Assembly: GCF_037042905.1 (NCBI RefSeq)
Contig: NC_087253.1
Span: forward strand, 4,345,501 to 4,409,500
Reading direction: 5' to 3'
DNA: 64,000 nt
Source: Lytechinus pictus
Taxonomy: Eukaryota; Echinodermata; Echinoidea; Temnopleuroida; Toxopneustidae
Both the position numbers and the translations under genes were made by a program. Positions 25,901 through 35,345 of this stretch are shown one piece after another. The notes under the pieces are model-generated. The model searched no databases and was not told the DNA's origin. It saw only the letters and a program-made list of their open reading frames with translations. Position 1 is the stretch's first letter; each line of letters opens with the position of its first letter.

Positions 25901-27045
25901 TGAAGATGATGGTGATTGTGATGGTGATGATGATGATAGTGGTGGAAGTGTTGATGACGATCATGATTGTGATAGAAATGGTAACGATGATTTAGATAAT
26001 GACTGTGATGATGACAAAAGTGGTGGTAATGATGATGATGATGGTAGTATTGGTTGGATGAAAATAAGAGGCCATTCTCATTACACTTTCTAAAACTAGT
26101 TTACTGGAAACCGATTCAGGAAACCAGTTTGGAAGATCGCTTCCAAGATGGCTTCGACCGTTCTCACTAAACGTTAAACTCGTTTCCACTAAACTAGTTT
26201 CCAGTTAACTAGTTTTAGGAAGGTAGTGAGAACGGTGTCTAATATTATGATTTTTATGATGGTAAAATACTTGCAGTGGAAATGATAATGGTGATGATAG
26301 TGTCGATGGTGGTGGTGGTGGTAGTGTTGGTGATAGCGATGATGTATGGATATCGTTAATGAAATTACCTTTGAGGCATTGGCTCAATATGGAATACTTT
26401 ATAGGGAATGGAAATGGCTGTTTGAATTGTTATCTACTGAGTGTTGTAACATTGTGAAGAAAAATGCTAGCCATTGAGTAATTCCATACACAATGTATAT
26501 TCAACCCTATATATTTGACACATTCCCTGGAATAATTTGTCTCTGTTTTGTAATTTATATGAAAAGTTGTAATGCTCTCAAATACTGGTTTTGCAGTTCA
26601 TGAAATGAAGTAAAATTGAGAAAAATTGGGGTTGGAATATAATTGGGTATTTTTATGAAATTGCTTTACTTTCAATTTCATTTTACAAGCAAACTTTTGC
26701 TGAGTTTGTGTCATTTAGCATTTTTGGACGGTGTGTGCGTTCTGCGGCTCTACACTGACATAATTATTATAACTATGATTTTCTTAATATTTTTTATCAA
26801 TGCAGGATCCTGAAATGACAGTTTATGAAGATGCCCTTGGTCACGATGACGTTGGTCACGAAGACAATCACGATAACACCCTCTACCAGACGGCCATCGC
26901 TGAAGAGGGAGCACATTCTGAGATCTACCCTTTGACCCCGAGCAAGGAACGTACCACGAGCTACCGTAGGGGGGAACAGTTTCTACAAGAGATGCCTCCC
27001 CTCACGCCGGCTCAAAATGGAGAAAGTCAATGTATAATCCTATGA
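13842..27045 (+). CDS. DH-PH Rho guanine-nucleotide exchange factor with CaaX tail (11 exons)
   Basis: Eleven exons with GT/AG borders join in one frame of 601 codons. Rho GEFs load GTP onto Rho-family GTPases. The DH domain covers about residues 60-245: VLTEIFASERRYLEQL, the exon-3 block, and the conserved LLITPIQRVPRYKLLLKQLL. The PH domain covers about 262-375 (MFFLFSDVLLYAK, ending ALSWIDKL). A basic, Pro/Ser/Arg-rich linker (449-522) and an acidic tail follow, and the protein ends CIIL, a CaaX box predicted to be geranylgeranylated and so to hold the GEF at membranes. The DH-PH spacing and PH motifs resemble ARHGEF39, a guess from memory; I know of no CaaX box in that protein. The ATG at 13842 is the first visible, but the exon is open upstream to its acceptor, so earlier exons may exist. 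Confidence 0.9.
14512..14687 (+). CDS. GEF exon 2, start of DH domain
   Basis: Encodes RKSLSWRESKEAI through KVLTEIFASERRYLEQLDI, the first conserved region of DH domains. Acceptor TTTTTCAG, donor GTAAGT, ends in phase 0. Confidence 0.92.
15014..15592. mobile_element. MITE, TTAAAGGGATGGTCC family
   Basis: Inverted ends TTAAAGGGATGGTCC and its complement at 15589, with long imperfect inner inverted repeats containing AAATTGGATAACAAAT. Relatives or relics are at 34890, 61911 and 62735. Lies in GEF intron 2. Confidence 0.85.
15730..15975 (-). mobile_element. tRNA-derived SINE (copy E, other family)
   Basis: The minus strand has a tRNA-like head with GTGGTTAGAGCG, an anticodon-like loop CTCATAATC and B box GAGTTCGAATCC, then a SINE body. 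It is not a tRNA gene, because the acceptor stem does not close. Confidence 0.7.
16026..16305. mobile_element. MITE, CTTACAAAGAGTTACAAT family (copy 1)
   Basis: Inverted ends built on TCTTACAAAGAGTTACAAT-like sequence next to GATCCAATCAA. A second copy is at 19761-20035 and a partial one at 57885. Confidence 0.7.
16437..16545 (+). pseudogene. Partial copy 1 of GEF exon 3
   Basis: A TCTACAG acceptor is followed by an open frame, HFMKPLRQLCIVPESDLRIV, matching the first 37 or so codons of exon 3. Similarity stops after CAGCTC and no good donor follows, so it looks unusable as an exon. Confidence 0.8.
16617..16725 (+). pseudogene. Partial copy 2 of GEF exon 3
   Basis: Starts 180 bp after copy 1 and again has the acceptor. 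It encodes HFIKPLRQSRIVPENNTRIM, closer to the real exon than copy 1. No consensus donor. Confidence 0.8.
16802..16853 (+). pseudogene. Partial copy 3 of GEF exon 3
   Basis: Only about 17 codons remain (LFIKPVRQSPIVPEKD) after an acceptor, 185 bp after copy 2 and 102 bp before the real exon. Confidence 0.75.
16904..17119 (+). CDS. GEF exon 3, DH domain core
   Basis: Exactly 72 codons, phase 0 on both sides. Encodes HFIKPLRQSRIVPENDIRIM to NNFEKAIDLLQ, with the DH-typical LAPYIKLYSTY. Donor GTATGT. It is the only complete copy in the tandem set. Confidence 0.93.
17133..17290. mobile_element. MITE, GGGGAGC(A/G)TTTCATGA family
   Basis: A short inverted-repeat element directly after exon 3, related to 20043-20205 in inverse orientation; shared TTGTCAGATC(T)GACAACTT-like core. 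Confidence 0.65.
17468..17730. repeat. (ATC)n microsatellite
   Basis: Imperfect TCATCATCA and TCATCAATCA repeats over about 260 bp in GEF intron 3. Confidence 0.95.
17987..18105 (+). CDS. GEF exon 4, DH domain conserved region 3
   Basis: Encodes EWESKAANFVRFLRETEKK then SLHALLITPIQRVP, the most conserved DH helix. Acceptor GTTCAG, donor GTAAAA. Ends in phase 2, completing Arg with exon 5. Confidence 0.93.
18580..18622 (-). ncRNA. Hammerhead-ribozyme-like motif, left arm
   Basis: Minus strand: stem I strand ATTGC, core CTGACGA, a stem-loop closed by GACT/AGTC, then GAAAC, GTC and GCAAT closing stem I. Stem III is only the self-complementary ACGT, so activity would need dimerisation. One unpaired A sits before stem II. 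Confidence 0.55.
18846..18888 (+). ncRNA. Hammerhead-ribozyme-like motif, right arm
   Basis: Plus strand copy with the same parts: ATTGC, CTGACGA, a weaker stem II (ACT/AGT), GAAAC, GTC, GCAAT. It lies about 30 bases after TATAAAAGG. Confidence 0.55.
19000..19070 (+). CDS. GEF exon 5, DH domain
   Basis: Encodes YKLLLKQLLDHTPSSHEDYT, continuing the conserved helix from exon 4. Acceptor TCTCCTAG, donor GTAATA; ends in phase 1. Confidence 0.92.
19377..19540 (+). CDS. GEF exon 6, end of DH and start of PH
   Basis: Encodes DALQNISEVTQGINEYI, the last DH helix, and IIPGRKFIKEGPLMK, the first PH strand. A long poly-T precedes the acceptor. Ends in phase 0. Confidence 0.92.
19761..20035. mobile_element. 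MITE, CTTACAAAGAGTTACAAT family (copy 2)
   Basis: Same inverted ends and internal order as 16026-16305. Confidence 0.7.
20043..20205. mobile_element. MITE, GGAGCGTTTCATGA family
   Basis: Inverted ends GGAGCGTTTCAT and ATGAAACGCTCC, with the inner palindrome TTGTCAGATCTGACAA. Confidence 0.75.
20206..20343. mobile_element. MITE, CTGTTTCATAAAAGATATAC family
   Basis: Inverted ends around ACAACTATTGTAAC and GTTACAATAGTTGT, inserted directly next to the preceding MITE. Confidence 0.7.
20776..20935. repeat. Dispersed repeat shared with 32257-32420
   Basis: Both start CCCTGTTACAACCG(T/G)TAATGT and show the same order of short blocks ending in CTGTTAGGC/CGTTAGGC. Class unknown. Confidence 0.55.
20944..21118. 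mobile_element. MITE, GTTTCATAAAGCTGTTCGTAAG family (copy 1)
   Basis: Near-perfect inverted ends; inner arms AAGAACGACTGGTGATC. Other copies at 21957 and 57162. Confidence 0.85.
21198..21401 (+). CDS. GEF exon 7, PH domain
   Basis: 68 codons, phase 0. Encodes HERMFFLFSDVLLYAKHNMS, the PH core strands, then VIKLDDCKVDLVLG. Acceptor ATAACAG, donor GTAATG. Confidence 0.92.
21422..21454. repeat. 33-bp target site duplication, left copy
   Basis: Identical to 21741-21773 and flanks SINE copy B. It begins 21 bases after the exon 7 end, so the SINE entered the start of the intron. Confidence 0.85.
21455..21740 (-). mobile_element. tRNA-derived SINE (copy B)
   Basis: Same head (GTGGCCCAGTGG) and body as copy A, but with a different 3' end containing GCGCCTTGAGCACC. 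Flanked by a perfect 33-bp duplication. Confidence 0.88.
21957..22131. mobile_element. MITE, GTTTCATAAAGCTGTTCGTAAG family (copy 2)
   Basis: Inverted ends GTTTCATAAAGCTGTTCGTA and complement; central TTCATTGGCGATGGTTACGC. Confidence 0.85.
22526..22922. mobile_element. DNA transposon fragment with CAGACCTGCCAACC ends
   Basis: Terminal inverted repeats CAGACCTGCCAACC and GGTTGGCAGGTCTG flanked by TATAAC on both sides (22520-22525 and 22923-22928), a candidate target duplication. No coding capacity. Confidence 0.8.
23290..23541 (+). CDS. GEF exon 8, end of PH domain
   Basis: 84 codons. Encodes LSYNEDHLLLYSTDNAEALS, the last PH strand and helix, then a basic linker (RIRNIRRKQQLASEMVSQ). Acceptor CTTATAG. 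Confidence 0.92.
23766..23970 (+). mobile_element. tRNA-derived SINE (copy C)
   Basis: Plus-strand head AGTGGTAGCGACTC and B box GGTTCGAATCC, then the shared body with CAACCCAGGTGAGGTGAATG. Confidence 0.85.
24138..24215 (+). CDS. GEF exon 9
   Basis: 26 codons, GTSPSVTRKDLLYPMRKDIL and on, phase 0 on both sides, so it could be skipped without a frameshift. No domain recognised. Confidence 0.85.
24490..24655. mobile_element. MITE, TGCATAAAA...GTAACTTT family
   Basis: Inverted ends CCCGCTGCATAAAA and TTATGCAATGGGG, inner GGTAACTTTGCCAT/ATGGCAAAGTTAC. Confidence 0.7.
24684..25458. mobile_element. piggyBac-like MITE with homopolymer G/C pads (copy 1)
   Basis: Ends CCCTATCTAGGC and GCCTAGATAGGG are flanked on both sides by TTAA (24680-24683 and 25459-25462), the piggyBac target. 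Just inside each end is a run of G or C. Related element in the other orientation at 49541-50326. No transposase frame. Confidence 0.85.
25614..25835 (+). CDS. GEF exon 10, basic linker
   Basis: 74 codons, Arg/Lys/Pro/Ser-rich (AGSSRRSVSSPPVIRRSASR), possibly a membrane- or protein-binding segment. The frame stays open past the donor (GTGAGT) into an Asp/Gly-rich intronic microsatellite. Confidence 0.9.
25860..26060. repeat. (GATGAT/GGT)n microsatellite
   Basis: Imperfect GAT/GGT triplets directly after the exon 10 donor; another short run at 26280-26340. Confidence 0.9.
26073..26242. mobile_element. MITE, CTAAAACTAGTTTACTGGAAAC family (copy 1)
   Basis: Inverted ends CCATTCTCATTAC...TCTAAAACTAGTTTACTGG and complement. 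A longer relative at 59826-60261. Confidence 0.8.
26806..27045 (+). CDS. GEF exon 11, acidic tail and CaaX box
   Basis: Encodes DPEMTVYEDALGHDDVGHED through NGESQCIIL and a TGA stop. The last four residues CIIL fit CaaX with Leu at X, the preference of geranylgeranyltransferase I. Acceptor AATGCAG. Confidence 0.92.
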   Translation, partial: DPEMTVYEDALGHDDVGHEDNHDNTLYQTAIAEEGAHSEIYPLTPSKERTTSYRRGEQFLQEMPPLTPAQNGESQCIIL

Positions 27046-28660
27046 GATTAAAACGGAAAAAAAAATAATGAAGAGGGTTACGTGATTTGTGCCATTTTTT
27101 TTGCAAAATTCCCGGGGGGGGGGGGGGGCTCTGTTATGACAAGGTCAACACCATGTTCGTCCATGGAGCTTAAAAAGGACCCTAAACAAGCAATCTTGCT
27201 TCAATTTCAGTATTTTTTCATGTTTTATCTATCTAAATGATGTCTCAAATATTCATGATAGAGTGAAAAAAAAAACTTTAAGTGCATCATGTGTACAAGG
27301 CTGTTAAAAAGTTACAATTTTTTTCTTCTAATTTTGGCAAATTTGATACCCAACACACTGCTTTTGCATACATCACCAAGCCATGAAAAACAAACCTTTC
27401 TTTTGCTCTCTGGATGAGCATGTTGATATTGGCCCCCCGGGCAAAAATCTTAACCCGAAACTTCATTTTAAATCTGACAATCATCGACTTATGGGTAATT
27501 CCATAAAATAATCAACTATTTCGTAGTATAGTCGATCTCCATTTCCCCCCAATTTTGATTCATTTCATGAAATGGTCAAGCCATGATAATTTATGAGCAT
27601 TACAATCGTTCAAATGAACCAAAAAAAAAAGAACAGTGGTAAATCATTTCAGGAAGGTCATATGTAAAGGGGGTCTAATATGTATACAGAATTGCCCCTA
27701 TCTCTAGAATTAAGATTTATCCATCAGGCAATGTGCTCAACTCACTAGAAATTTATCTCTGCTCGCCTAGGCTACCGAATATCCAGTACAACTCCCTCAG
27801 CTCCCACAGGAGAACAACTCCCTGTCACTTTGAATACAAGAGAAAAATCAATAAAGCATAACTTAATTTCATCAAAATTGGATGTAAAATAAGAATGTTA
27901 TGACATTTTGAGATGTTCACTTATTTTTCAAATAAGAGTTCTCTGCACACCATAGTGATATGCAAATGAGAGTCGATGATGTCAACAATGTTTCACATTA
28001 TAATGAGGAGAAAATTATAAAAATATCATGTTTCATATAACAACATATAATGTAGGGAGTGGGAACATCATAGGTTCTCTCACTTGCATACTGACCAGCA
28101 TGTGCATATAACTGTTTTGTGAAATTCAGTGGAAATTTAAATGTCACAGCTTTCTTATTTTACATCCGGTTTTGAACAAATTTTCAGTGTTGTTCTTGTT
28201 AAATTTTTTTCTCTCTTTATTCAAATCAACTTTTTGTTGGCATGAGTTTCCCCTGTTTGATAAGGATTGAATCCTGCTTTTCTTTAGAGCCCTTGATAGC
28301 ATAACAGTAAAAACTCAATTTGTGTTTCATAATTATGAGTGATTTGTCTGATGTGACTCCTATTTCTTATTGGTTTATCCTACTTTTATGATGCATCTGT
28401 ATTTCAGTGTATACATGTATTTTGGTCATTTTCCCATCCACTGGGATTTTCTCATTATTATAGTTCATTACTCAGTTTAATCTCAATCTTCAATGTATTA
28501 TTTGTATTATACAAATATTACATATAATTGATGGCGATTAGTAAGAATTGAATGCACAAGGTACCCTTGGAACAGTTCTAATGTGCCCAAGGTGTAGTCA
28601 AGGGCACTTGGACTGTGTCAAAGGGTAACAAGTGTGTGTAATTATTCTAATGCTCTACCA
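27046..28660. other. GEF 3' flank with repeat relics
   Basis: The 3' untranslated region must begin here. An AATAAA is at 27850-27855, inside a MITE relic (27840-28235), and I cannot assign the real poly(A) site. A 14-17-base G run lies near 27114-27128. No other gene seen. Confidence 0.5.
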
Positions 28661-28666
28661 AAATGA

Positions 28667-29150
28667 TGTGTATTATTTGTTTTATAAGATGGTGATGTGG
28701 ATCCTTGTTATTTGATAAACCATCCTCATCTCAAAACCTGTGCATTATTTGTTTTATAAGATAGTGATGTGGATCCTTGTTATTTGATAAACCATCCTGA
28801 TCTCAAAATTTGTTTTATAAGACAGTGATGTGGATTCGTGTTATTTGATAAACCATCCTCATCTCAAAACATGTGCATTATTTGTTTTATATGATAGTGA
28901 TGTGGATCCTTGTTATTTGATAAACCATCCTGATCTCAAAATTTGTTTTATAACTTAGTGATGTGGATTCATGTTATTTGATAAACTATCCTCATCTCAA
29001 AACATGTGCATTATTTGTTTTATGAGATAGTGATGCAGATCCTTGTTATTTGATAAACCATACTCATCTCAAAACCTGTGTACTATTTGTTTTATAAGAT
29101 AGTGATGCAGATCCTTGTTATTTGATAAACCAGACTCGTCTCAAAACCAT
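28667..29150. repeat. 75-bp tandem repeat array (about 7 units)
   Basis: Units of about 63-75 bp containing TTGTTTTATAAGATAGTGAT and GATCCTTGTTATTTGATAAA. A second array of three units with related flanks (ATGACCGGTCAA on the right) is at 36354-36567, so this is a mobile element with an internal minisatellite. Confidence 0.85.
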
Positions 29151-31250
29151 GACCGGTCAACAGAACTAGTTGTCATTGGTTCCAGCCATTGGCAAATTTA
29201 TGTGTTCGATAAGGTCACATGATAAATTTCAGCCAATCATATGATTAGGATCCATATCACCATTCAATAATACCAACTATAATCTTTTGAAAGCATACCC
29301 TTATTAATTATCACATATCTATCAACATGAAAAGGTATTTTTATCAACATATTTATCCTATATTTCTAGTATAACTCACTAATCATGACATTTATGTGAA
29401 TCATTCGCTTTTATAGTCAGGTTGATATAAAATGATCAATCGTCAATAATAATAATAACGGCATATTTACCCAGGGTAACCACTTCAGTTCCGAAAACTG
29501 TTCTTCAATAATCATGTGCATAACGATTAACGACACATAAGGTTATATTGAAAATAGCCGTGTATGTATGTAGAACAAAAACACCACTGTATTTTTGAAT
29601 AATCTTAATCCACAGTCCTGTAGTGAATTTTTAAATGCAACGTATGTGACAGTATTGTGATACGACATTTTCTCCTGCAACATTTACTCCGGTCTTAATA
29701 TCTCAGATGGCATAGGGTTAGAGTTTCTTGCTCAGAATAATGTAAAGATAAGGATTCGAGTGTATTTAGTTTTGGAGGTTAGATTTTATGTTCGGCTTAA
29801 AGAGAAATTCCAGTAGTTGCAGTAAACACTGATTTCATAAGAAAGTCTGTAAAACCAGGCTTAATTGTCAGTATATCATCGAGGATCTAGATCTGGTACA
29901 GTTACATAAACTGAACTTTGTAAAATCTTGAAATCTACGCTGAAAAATGTTCAGACTGAACTTCCCCAACACAGATAAGCGCACGTGGGACAGTGTATAA
30001 TTATTGCTTTGAGCGTCGGGCCCGACGCTCTACCCGAATCCTGTGCTTATTTAATTTCTTCCAGAATCCTTTGGCACATGCGTTTTATTTATACAAACAG
30101 ACTCTTTGGTGGTCATTTCATTGGATTCTGTACGAACTCATTTTGATATCGTTACCAAAACTAGAATTTACCTTTAACGTGCAGATTTTCCATTGGAGCA
30201 ATTGTTGCCGGACAAAATGTCACAGAACCTATAGTATTGATACATAATCTGAGAGGCGGAGTGGTACTCCTCAAAATAGATATAGCATTTATGCAGATCA
30301 AAAAGCATTTTTACAAGCAATTGAAAATTCTCAAATATCGGGCCTGTAATGAAAGAGCTCCACACTAACCCTCTTTTTCTACTGGTCCGACCTGATCATG
30401 TTGGATCAGTACATACCCAGTTTATCCATTTTTTACTGGACTGAACCTAAAATTTACTGGTCCCAAAAATATAAAAAAGACTTGAGTTTATTTTGCTGTC
30501 TTTTATTGCTTATTGTTACCCCCCCCCAAAAAAAAAACACACTCACAACATTATTAATGAGAGCCATTTTTATAATTTACAAGAGAGAAGAAAATGTATT
30601 TGTATCAGATAGATATAATCTTTCTGGTCATGTCGGACCAGTAAATCTGACTTTTTCTGAAAAGTTACTGGCCCGACAGCAATTTTTACCGGTCTTGGAC
30701 CGTCGGACCAGTGCCAGTGTCGCGCGCTGGTTATATGCAATGCAATATTAAGACGTTATCCGAGGTGCAGCCGTTACAAACGTAATAATACCATTCTGCA
30801 TTGTGCTTGATATGTTTGGCAAAATCTCCTACAGCTTTGATGTATTGATGGAAGTATGTATGTGATTGTCTTAAAACTTTTTATATTGCTTTTAGGGCTA
30901 TGTGTAAAGATGTCAGCCGATGAAATACTTCCCCCAACTGCTTTATACATGTATTTACAATAAGCTCTCTCATAGAAAGATTTCTCCCCCATCAGTCTAC
31001 ACTACAGTGTTTTGACAACTGTTTATTCATTTCTTCGTGTCATAAATCTTACGTTTTGTAAAAATCGTTTGTATATATATATTTTTGTGTTGTGTCTTCC
31101 AACTGCACCATGATTTTGAAGTTATTGTATTGATAGCATTATTTTGTTAAGTGGTTTCCTGTATATATATTGGTGTTAAATTTGTTCATCGCGTATGCTG
31201 GGGAAAGTGATTTCTATATTACACAACGAAGTCGGCACTTGTACTTAATC
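29151..31250. other. Gene-free, diverged repeats
   Basis: 29700-29800 is repeated at 51225-51330, and 29940-30250 at 48360-48660 (shared TGGGACAGTGTAT). Around 30375-30730 several inverted copies of CTGGTCCGACC-like words occur. No gene supported. Confidence 0.5.
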
Positions 31251-31716
31251 ACGGTTTATTTCCAATTGGTCTAATGCCAATTCGTTCAATTGCCAACTCG
31301 TCTACTACCATCTCGTCTACTACCATTTGGTCTTTCATCATTTTTTCTACTCACCACATGGTCTACTTTCATTTACTCTAATGCCATTCCGTCTAATAAC
31401 CAGTTGGTCCGATACCATTCCGTCTATAACCAGTTGGTCCATTATTTAGACCATATACCATTTGTCTAATTAAACTAAATTGTTAATTGTGCAAAATGAA
31501 TGATAAGAAAATGGGTGTTTAATAGACCAACTGGTTATTTAACGAAATGGTAATAGATAAAATGGTGATTAAACATAGTGATGATTGGACCAAATGGTTA
31601 TTGGACCAAATGGTTGTTAGACCAAATGGTTGTTAGACAAAATGTTGATGGATGGAATGGCATTAGACTAAATGAAGGTAGACCAAGTGGGGAGTGGACG
31701 AATTGGCAATTTACCC
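31251..31716. repeat. Large palindrome built of degenerate 12-mers
   Basis: The left arm repeats words like ACCATTTGGTCTA and the right arm their complement TAGACCAAATGGT, many times with changes. Related blocks are at 22965-23075 and 57935-58065. It has no coding capacity and fits no transposon class I know. Confidence 0.75.
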
Positions 31717-32618
31717 TAATAATCACAGGGAGCCGTATTCTGAACTCGAGTTAAATTTAAAGCAAACTCTGGTCTATGGTCTAACTATGGAAAGCCAACT
31801 CTGACACACATATCCAACAGTACATGTTCATTTATATTAAGTTCTTATGTATTATTTGTTTAAGGAGATGATTTGATATGTACATGCTAAAGCGCATATT
31901 TTTCCGGATTGTTATGCACTATGCCTATGTAAAATTCAATTATTACTATTTAGGTGTCTTTCACAATGTGACATTCCTGCATTCTCCTGTGTTGTGTTTA
32001 TGTTGAAAAATAATAATAATAATAGGCATTTGTATAGCGCCATCTATCTAGGAACAATCTTCTAGATGCAATGTTATTATAATGTGATGATTCGCGGTGA
32101 GAGAAAATCGTGGGATTCCTGCATGAAAGTCCCGTCACTTACTGTTGGTTAGATGCTATACTCTGATCTCTATCACTCTTTCTTTCTCTGTGCAATAAAT
32201 GCTGGCTGGTTAATAATGTATGAATTATTAAATGTGTTTTTTTGTGATTTGTGTGTGGCCCTGTTACAACCGGTAATGTCGCCGCGATGGCTAATGTAAA
32301 AGTAATGCATTATTTACATCTGGGATCAACGCTTGACATCACAATCTGTGTAATTCGTTAACAAATCAGCTGTTTTGGGTAGAATGACCGCACAAAAGGC
32401 ACCGTTAGGCGCGAGTGTTAGGGGATTTGAGTTGGGCAAAATCTATAATTTGTACATAGTGATCTAGATTTAACTTAAGATTTAGTTATGATTATTTGCA
32501 CATCCTACAAGTTTAAAATCTTGTCTAGGAAAGGGTATAGGTATGTAATTCATTATTATATAGGCCTACACAAATTTCCTTATTAAATTTTAAACATGAA
32601 GTGACACCAAGTAGTAAA
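31717..32618. other. No gene recognised
   Basis: Contains 32257-32420, the repeat shared with 20776, and a short AATAATAATAGG...TAGCGCCA repeat fragment near 32008-32060. CAATAAATGC at 32192 is a possible but unassignable poly(A) signal. Confidence 0.4.
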
Positions 32619-33488
32619 TAAACTCCTCAAAAAAAGTTTGGAAATCTGACTTTGATCGATTATCCCTCACCGGTTTGAGTAAATATCAATGTGTAATTGA
32701 TATCAATGAATAGATAATATAATTTTATTCAAAATAATACCCTACAAGACATGATAATCGTTCACATGGAGGTGCAGTGCCTTGAAATGTGGGGCAAGGT
32801 CAAAATTCAAGTTGCAAAATGACAGTATTCAAGGTCACTGTTCTTTTTTTCTGAATTCCGTGGTGATGAGCGAGTTTGTCAGCGATTTCTTTAAATTGTT
32901 TTCATGCACCTTAATCAAACACACCTCTGCACAAGCAAACATAACAAACAAACATGCATGGGTATTTCAAACCACGACTCAAACCATATCTCACAGAACC
33001 ATCACTACAGAAGCAGGGGCTTGATTTGAAGGGATTATCATCTCTATTGTCACAGACAAAAGAATAGTGTTCTGTATTGACCCTTCAGGACAATTTCTGC
33101 TCGTTTTGCAGCTTTTCAATTCAGACCTCGTCCAATACTTTTGAATCCTGCTAATTTCGTGATGGCATGATAATAACAAGCAGGTATCATTTTAAAGGGA
33201 ATTAATGATCTTTTGAATGATATCAAATATGCATTGTGTAAAATTGGGGCTTGGCCAAACTCAGATTTCCAAACATTTTCTGCTCGTTTTGCAGCTTTTC
33301 AATTCAGACCTCATCCAACACTTTTGAATCCTGCTCTTTTCGTAATGGCATGATCATAACAAGCAGGTAGCATTTTAAAGAGAATCAAATGATCTTTTGA
33401 ATGATATCAAATATGCATTGTGTAAAATTGGGACTTGGTAGAAATTAATGGTCAAACTCAGATTTCCAAACTTTTTTGAGGGGTTTAT
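32619..33488. mobile_element. Non-autonomous element, AAACTCCTCAAAAAAAGTTT ends
   Basis: About 30-bp inverted ends (left AACTCCTCAAAAAAAGTTTG, right complement with one change) next to TA on both sides, as in Tc1/mariner. Inside, a block of about 190 bp beginning TTTCTGCTCGTTTTGCAGC is duplicated in tandem (33096 and 33280). Confidence 0.8.
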
Positions 33489-34889
33489 ATATTTAGTAAT
33501 TTAATTAAAAAATATATCGAATAAGCTTTAAAAAGATCAAGAAAATTAGCCTATCATCATTCATGATATTGCGAAGGAGATTCTGTACCAAAAAAAAGCA
33601 ATCCCACTTTTCATCAGTTTCTATTGTTTGAAAATGCTCTTCACAGACTTCACTCATCATGCTCATGATAGAGTATTTGCCAATGATGATTACCATGTGA
33701 TAAATTTCATCAGCTATTTTTTTCTTCTTTCTAATGTAGGGTCTATTCTTAAACACTTCAAAACACTTACAAAAATGATATATCTTGGAAGAAAAAAAAA
33801 TCTTGATGAAAAGGATCATATCTTGGCACTAATCAACATCCCCCGCTATATACCCATTCTTGAAGGGGTATATACTCCAGGCTGAAGAAAATAATATGGT
33901 TTGAACAGTAAAGCGAGACAAACAAAACACTGACAAATTGATAAATATTCGAAATGAATACAAAATATTACGGTACATGTATCTTAAAATTTTGCATTAG
34001 GCCCCATTTTGGTGAAATTTATATTCGTGTCTTCAGGAATATGCAATGAGGGTCTGTTGTATCATACAAAATTAGGTTTATTTAAATTTTTTCCACCCAG
34101 AATATTGCTTCAAAGATCATCATTTTGTTACTTGGGCGACATACACACATTTGAGACCATTAAGAGTTCATTTCAATAAAATCAGAAAAAGGGGAAAGAG
34201 CTAAAGGATATGGCATCATCGTTCCATTTATTGCATATTCATGGCCACATGCTGCTCAGTAATATGATTTGCAAAATACAGTTAAATTTTTAATATTCAA
34301 GAATTTTGTTATTTTTTATCTGAAATTTTCAGCAATTAGCTCATCTAATTTTACTCCATTTATTCATATATTGTTGTGTGGGCCCAGAATACCCCTTTAA
34401 ATTCGGTCGAGGTCTATTTTGAATTACTTGGTATAAGAAAGGGAGAAATTATTCACTAACATCGTCACTATGGGTGCCCTTCGCACTGTTAGTGATTTGT
34501 ATTAACATTAGCGCCACTGTTAGCTTCTGCTTAGACAGGAATAACCGTCGTTTCTGGGGATTTATTCAACAATTTCTGACATTTTACTGTAATCCCCATG
34601 GTGAGTGGAGCCAACGTAGTTCAGCGGAACAACCAAAATACAGAGACTGAAGCTTTTGGTCTAGCTTCTGCTAAGCCTTTTATTGTTAGATTATTAGGAA
34701 TTCGGCTAAGCTTCTGTGAATTTATCGATACCAGTAGGCCTACTTTTAGTGCTCTGTTAGTGAAAACAATGCGTCAAGGCGGTGGTCACCCGTGAAAGAT
34801 GTGACTGGCCCTACTGTTAGCGTTCTGTTACGATAACAACGCTTCTGTGCGGCTGCCACTGATCAAGAACATTTCAATTTTTTTTTAAA
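33489..34889. other. No gene recognised
   Basis: AT-rich. 34095-34400 is a decayed MITE of the TTAAAGGG class ending ATACCCCTTTAAA. Nothing else supported. Confidence 0.4.
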
Positions 34890-35345
34890 GTTGAAAATCA
34901 ATATGAATATTCATTAGGTGGGCTGATGATGTCATATCTCCACTTTTGTATTTTATTATATGAAAATAGGTTTCTTCAAAATGTTTCTACCAAGAGCAAA
35001 AACAACTGGATAGACAACTGATTAAGTGAATTTGTTATTTCTTGCTGCAACTTATTTCATCATAATGGAGACACATCATTTACACATTTATGAACAAATG
35101 AAACAATTACGATTTCATGTAATAACATAAGAAAAAGGAAAGTGGAGATGTGACATCATTAGCCCAACTAATGAATATTCATTAAGACATGCCTAGGACC
35201 GTTTCACCAGAATGCAAATCTTCAAAATTCAATAACTTTGTATATTTGTTATCCAATTTTGATGACATTTTCAGCATTTTGCTCTGTGAATTATACTCTA
35301 TTTATTTAAATATAAGTATCTTCAGCCCGAAGTATCCCTATAACA
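34890..35345. mobile_element. Truncated MITE, TTAAAGGGATGGTCC family
   Basis: Shares ATTCATTAGGTGGGCTGATG and the right half with 15014-15592, and ends at a mutated TATCCCTATAA. The left end is lost. Confidence 0.7.

Noticed and set aside
26800..27045. Reading the last GEF exon as an independent short gene starting at its ATG
   Set aside because: It begins with a splice acceptor and joins exon 10 in phase, completing one continuous protein.
28667..29150. Regular repeats that could suggest a CRISPR array
   Set aside because: The genome is eukaryotic; there are no unique spacers of even length and no cas genes, and the whole 75-bp unit is repeated.
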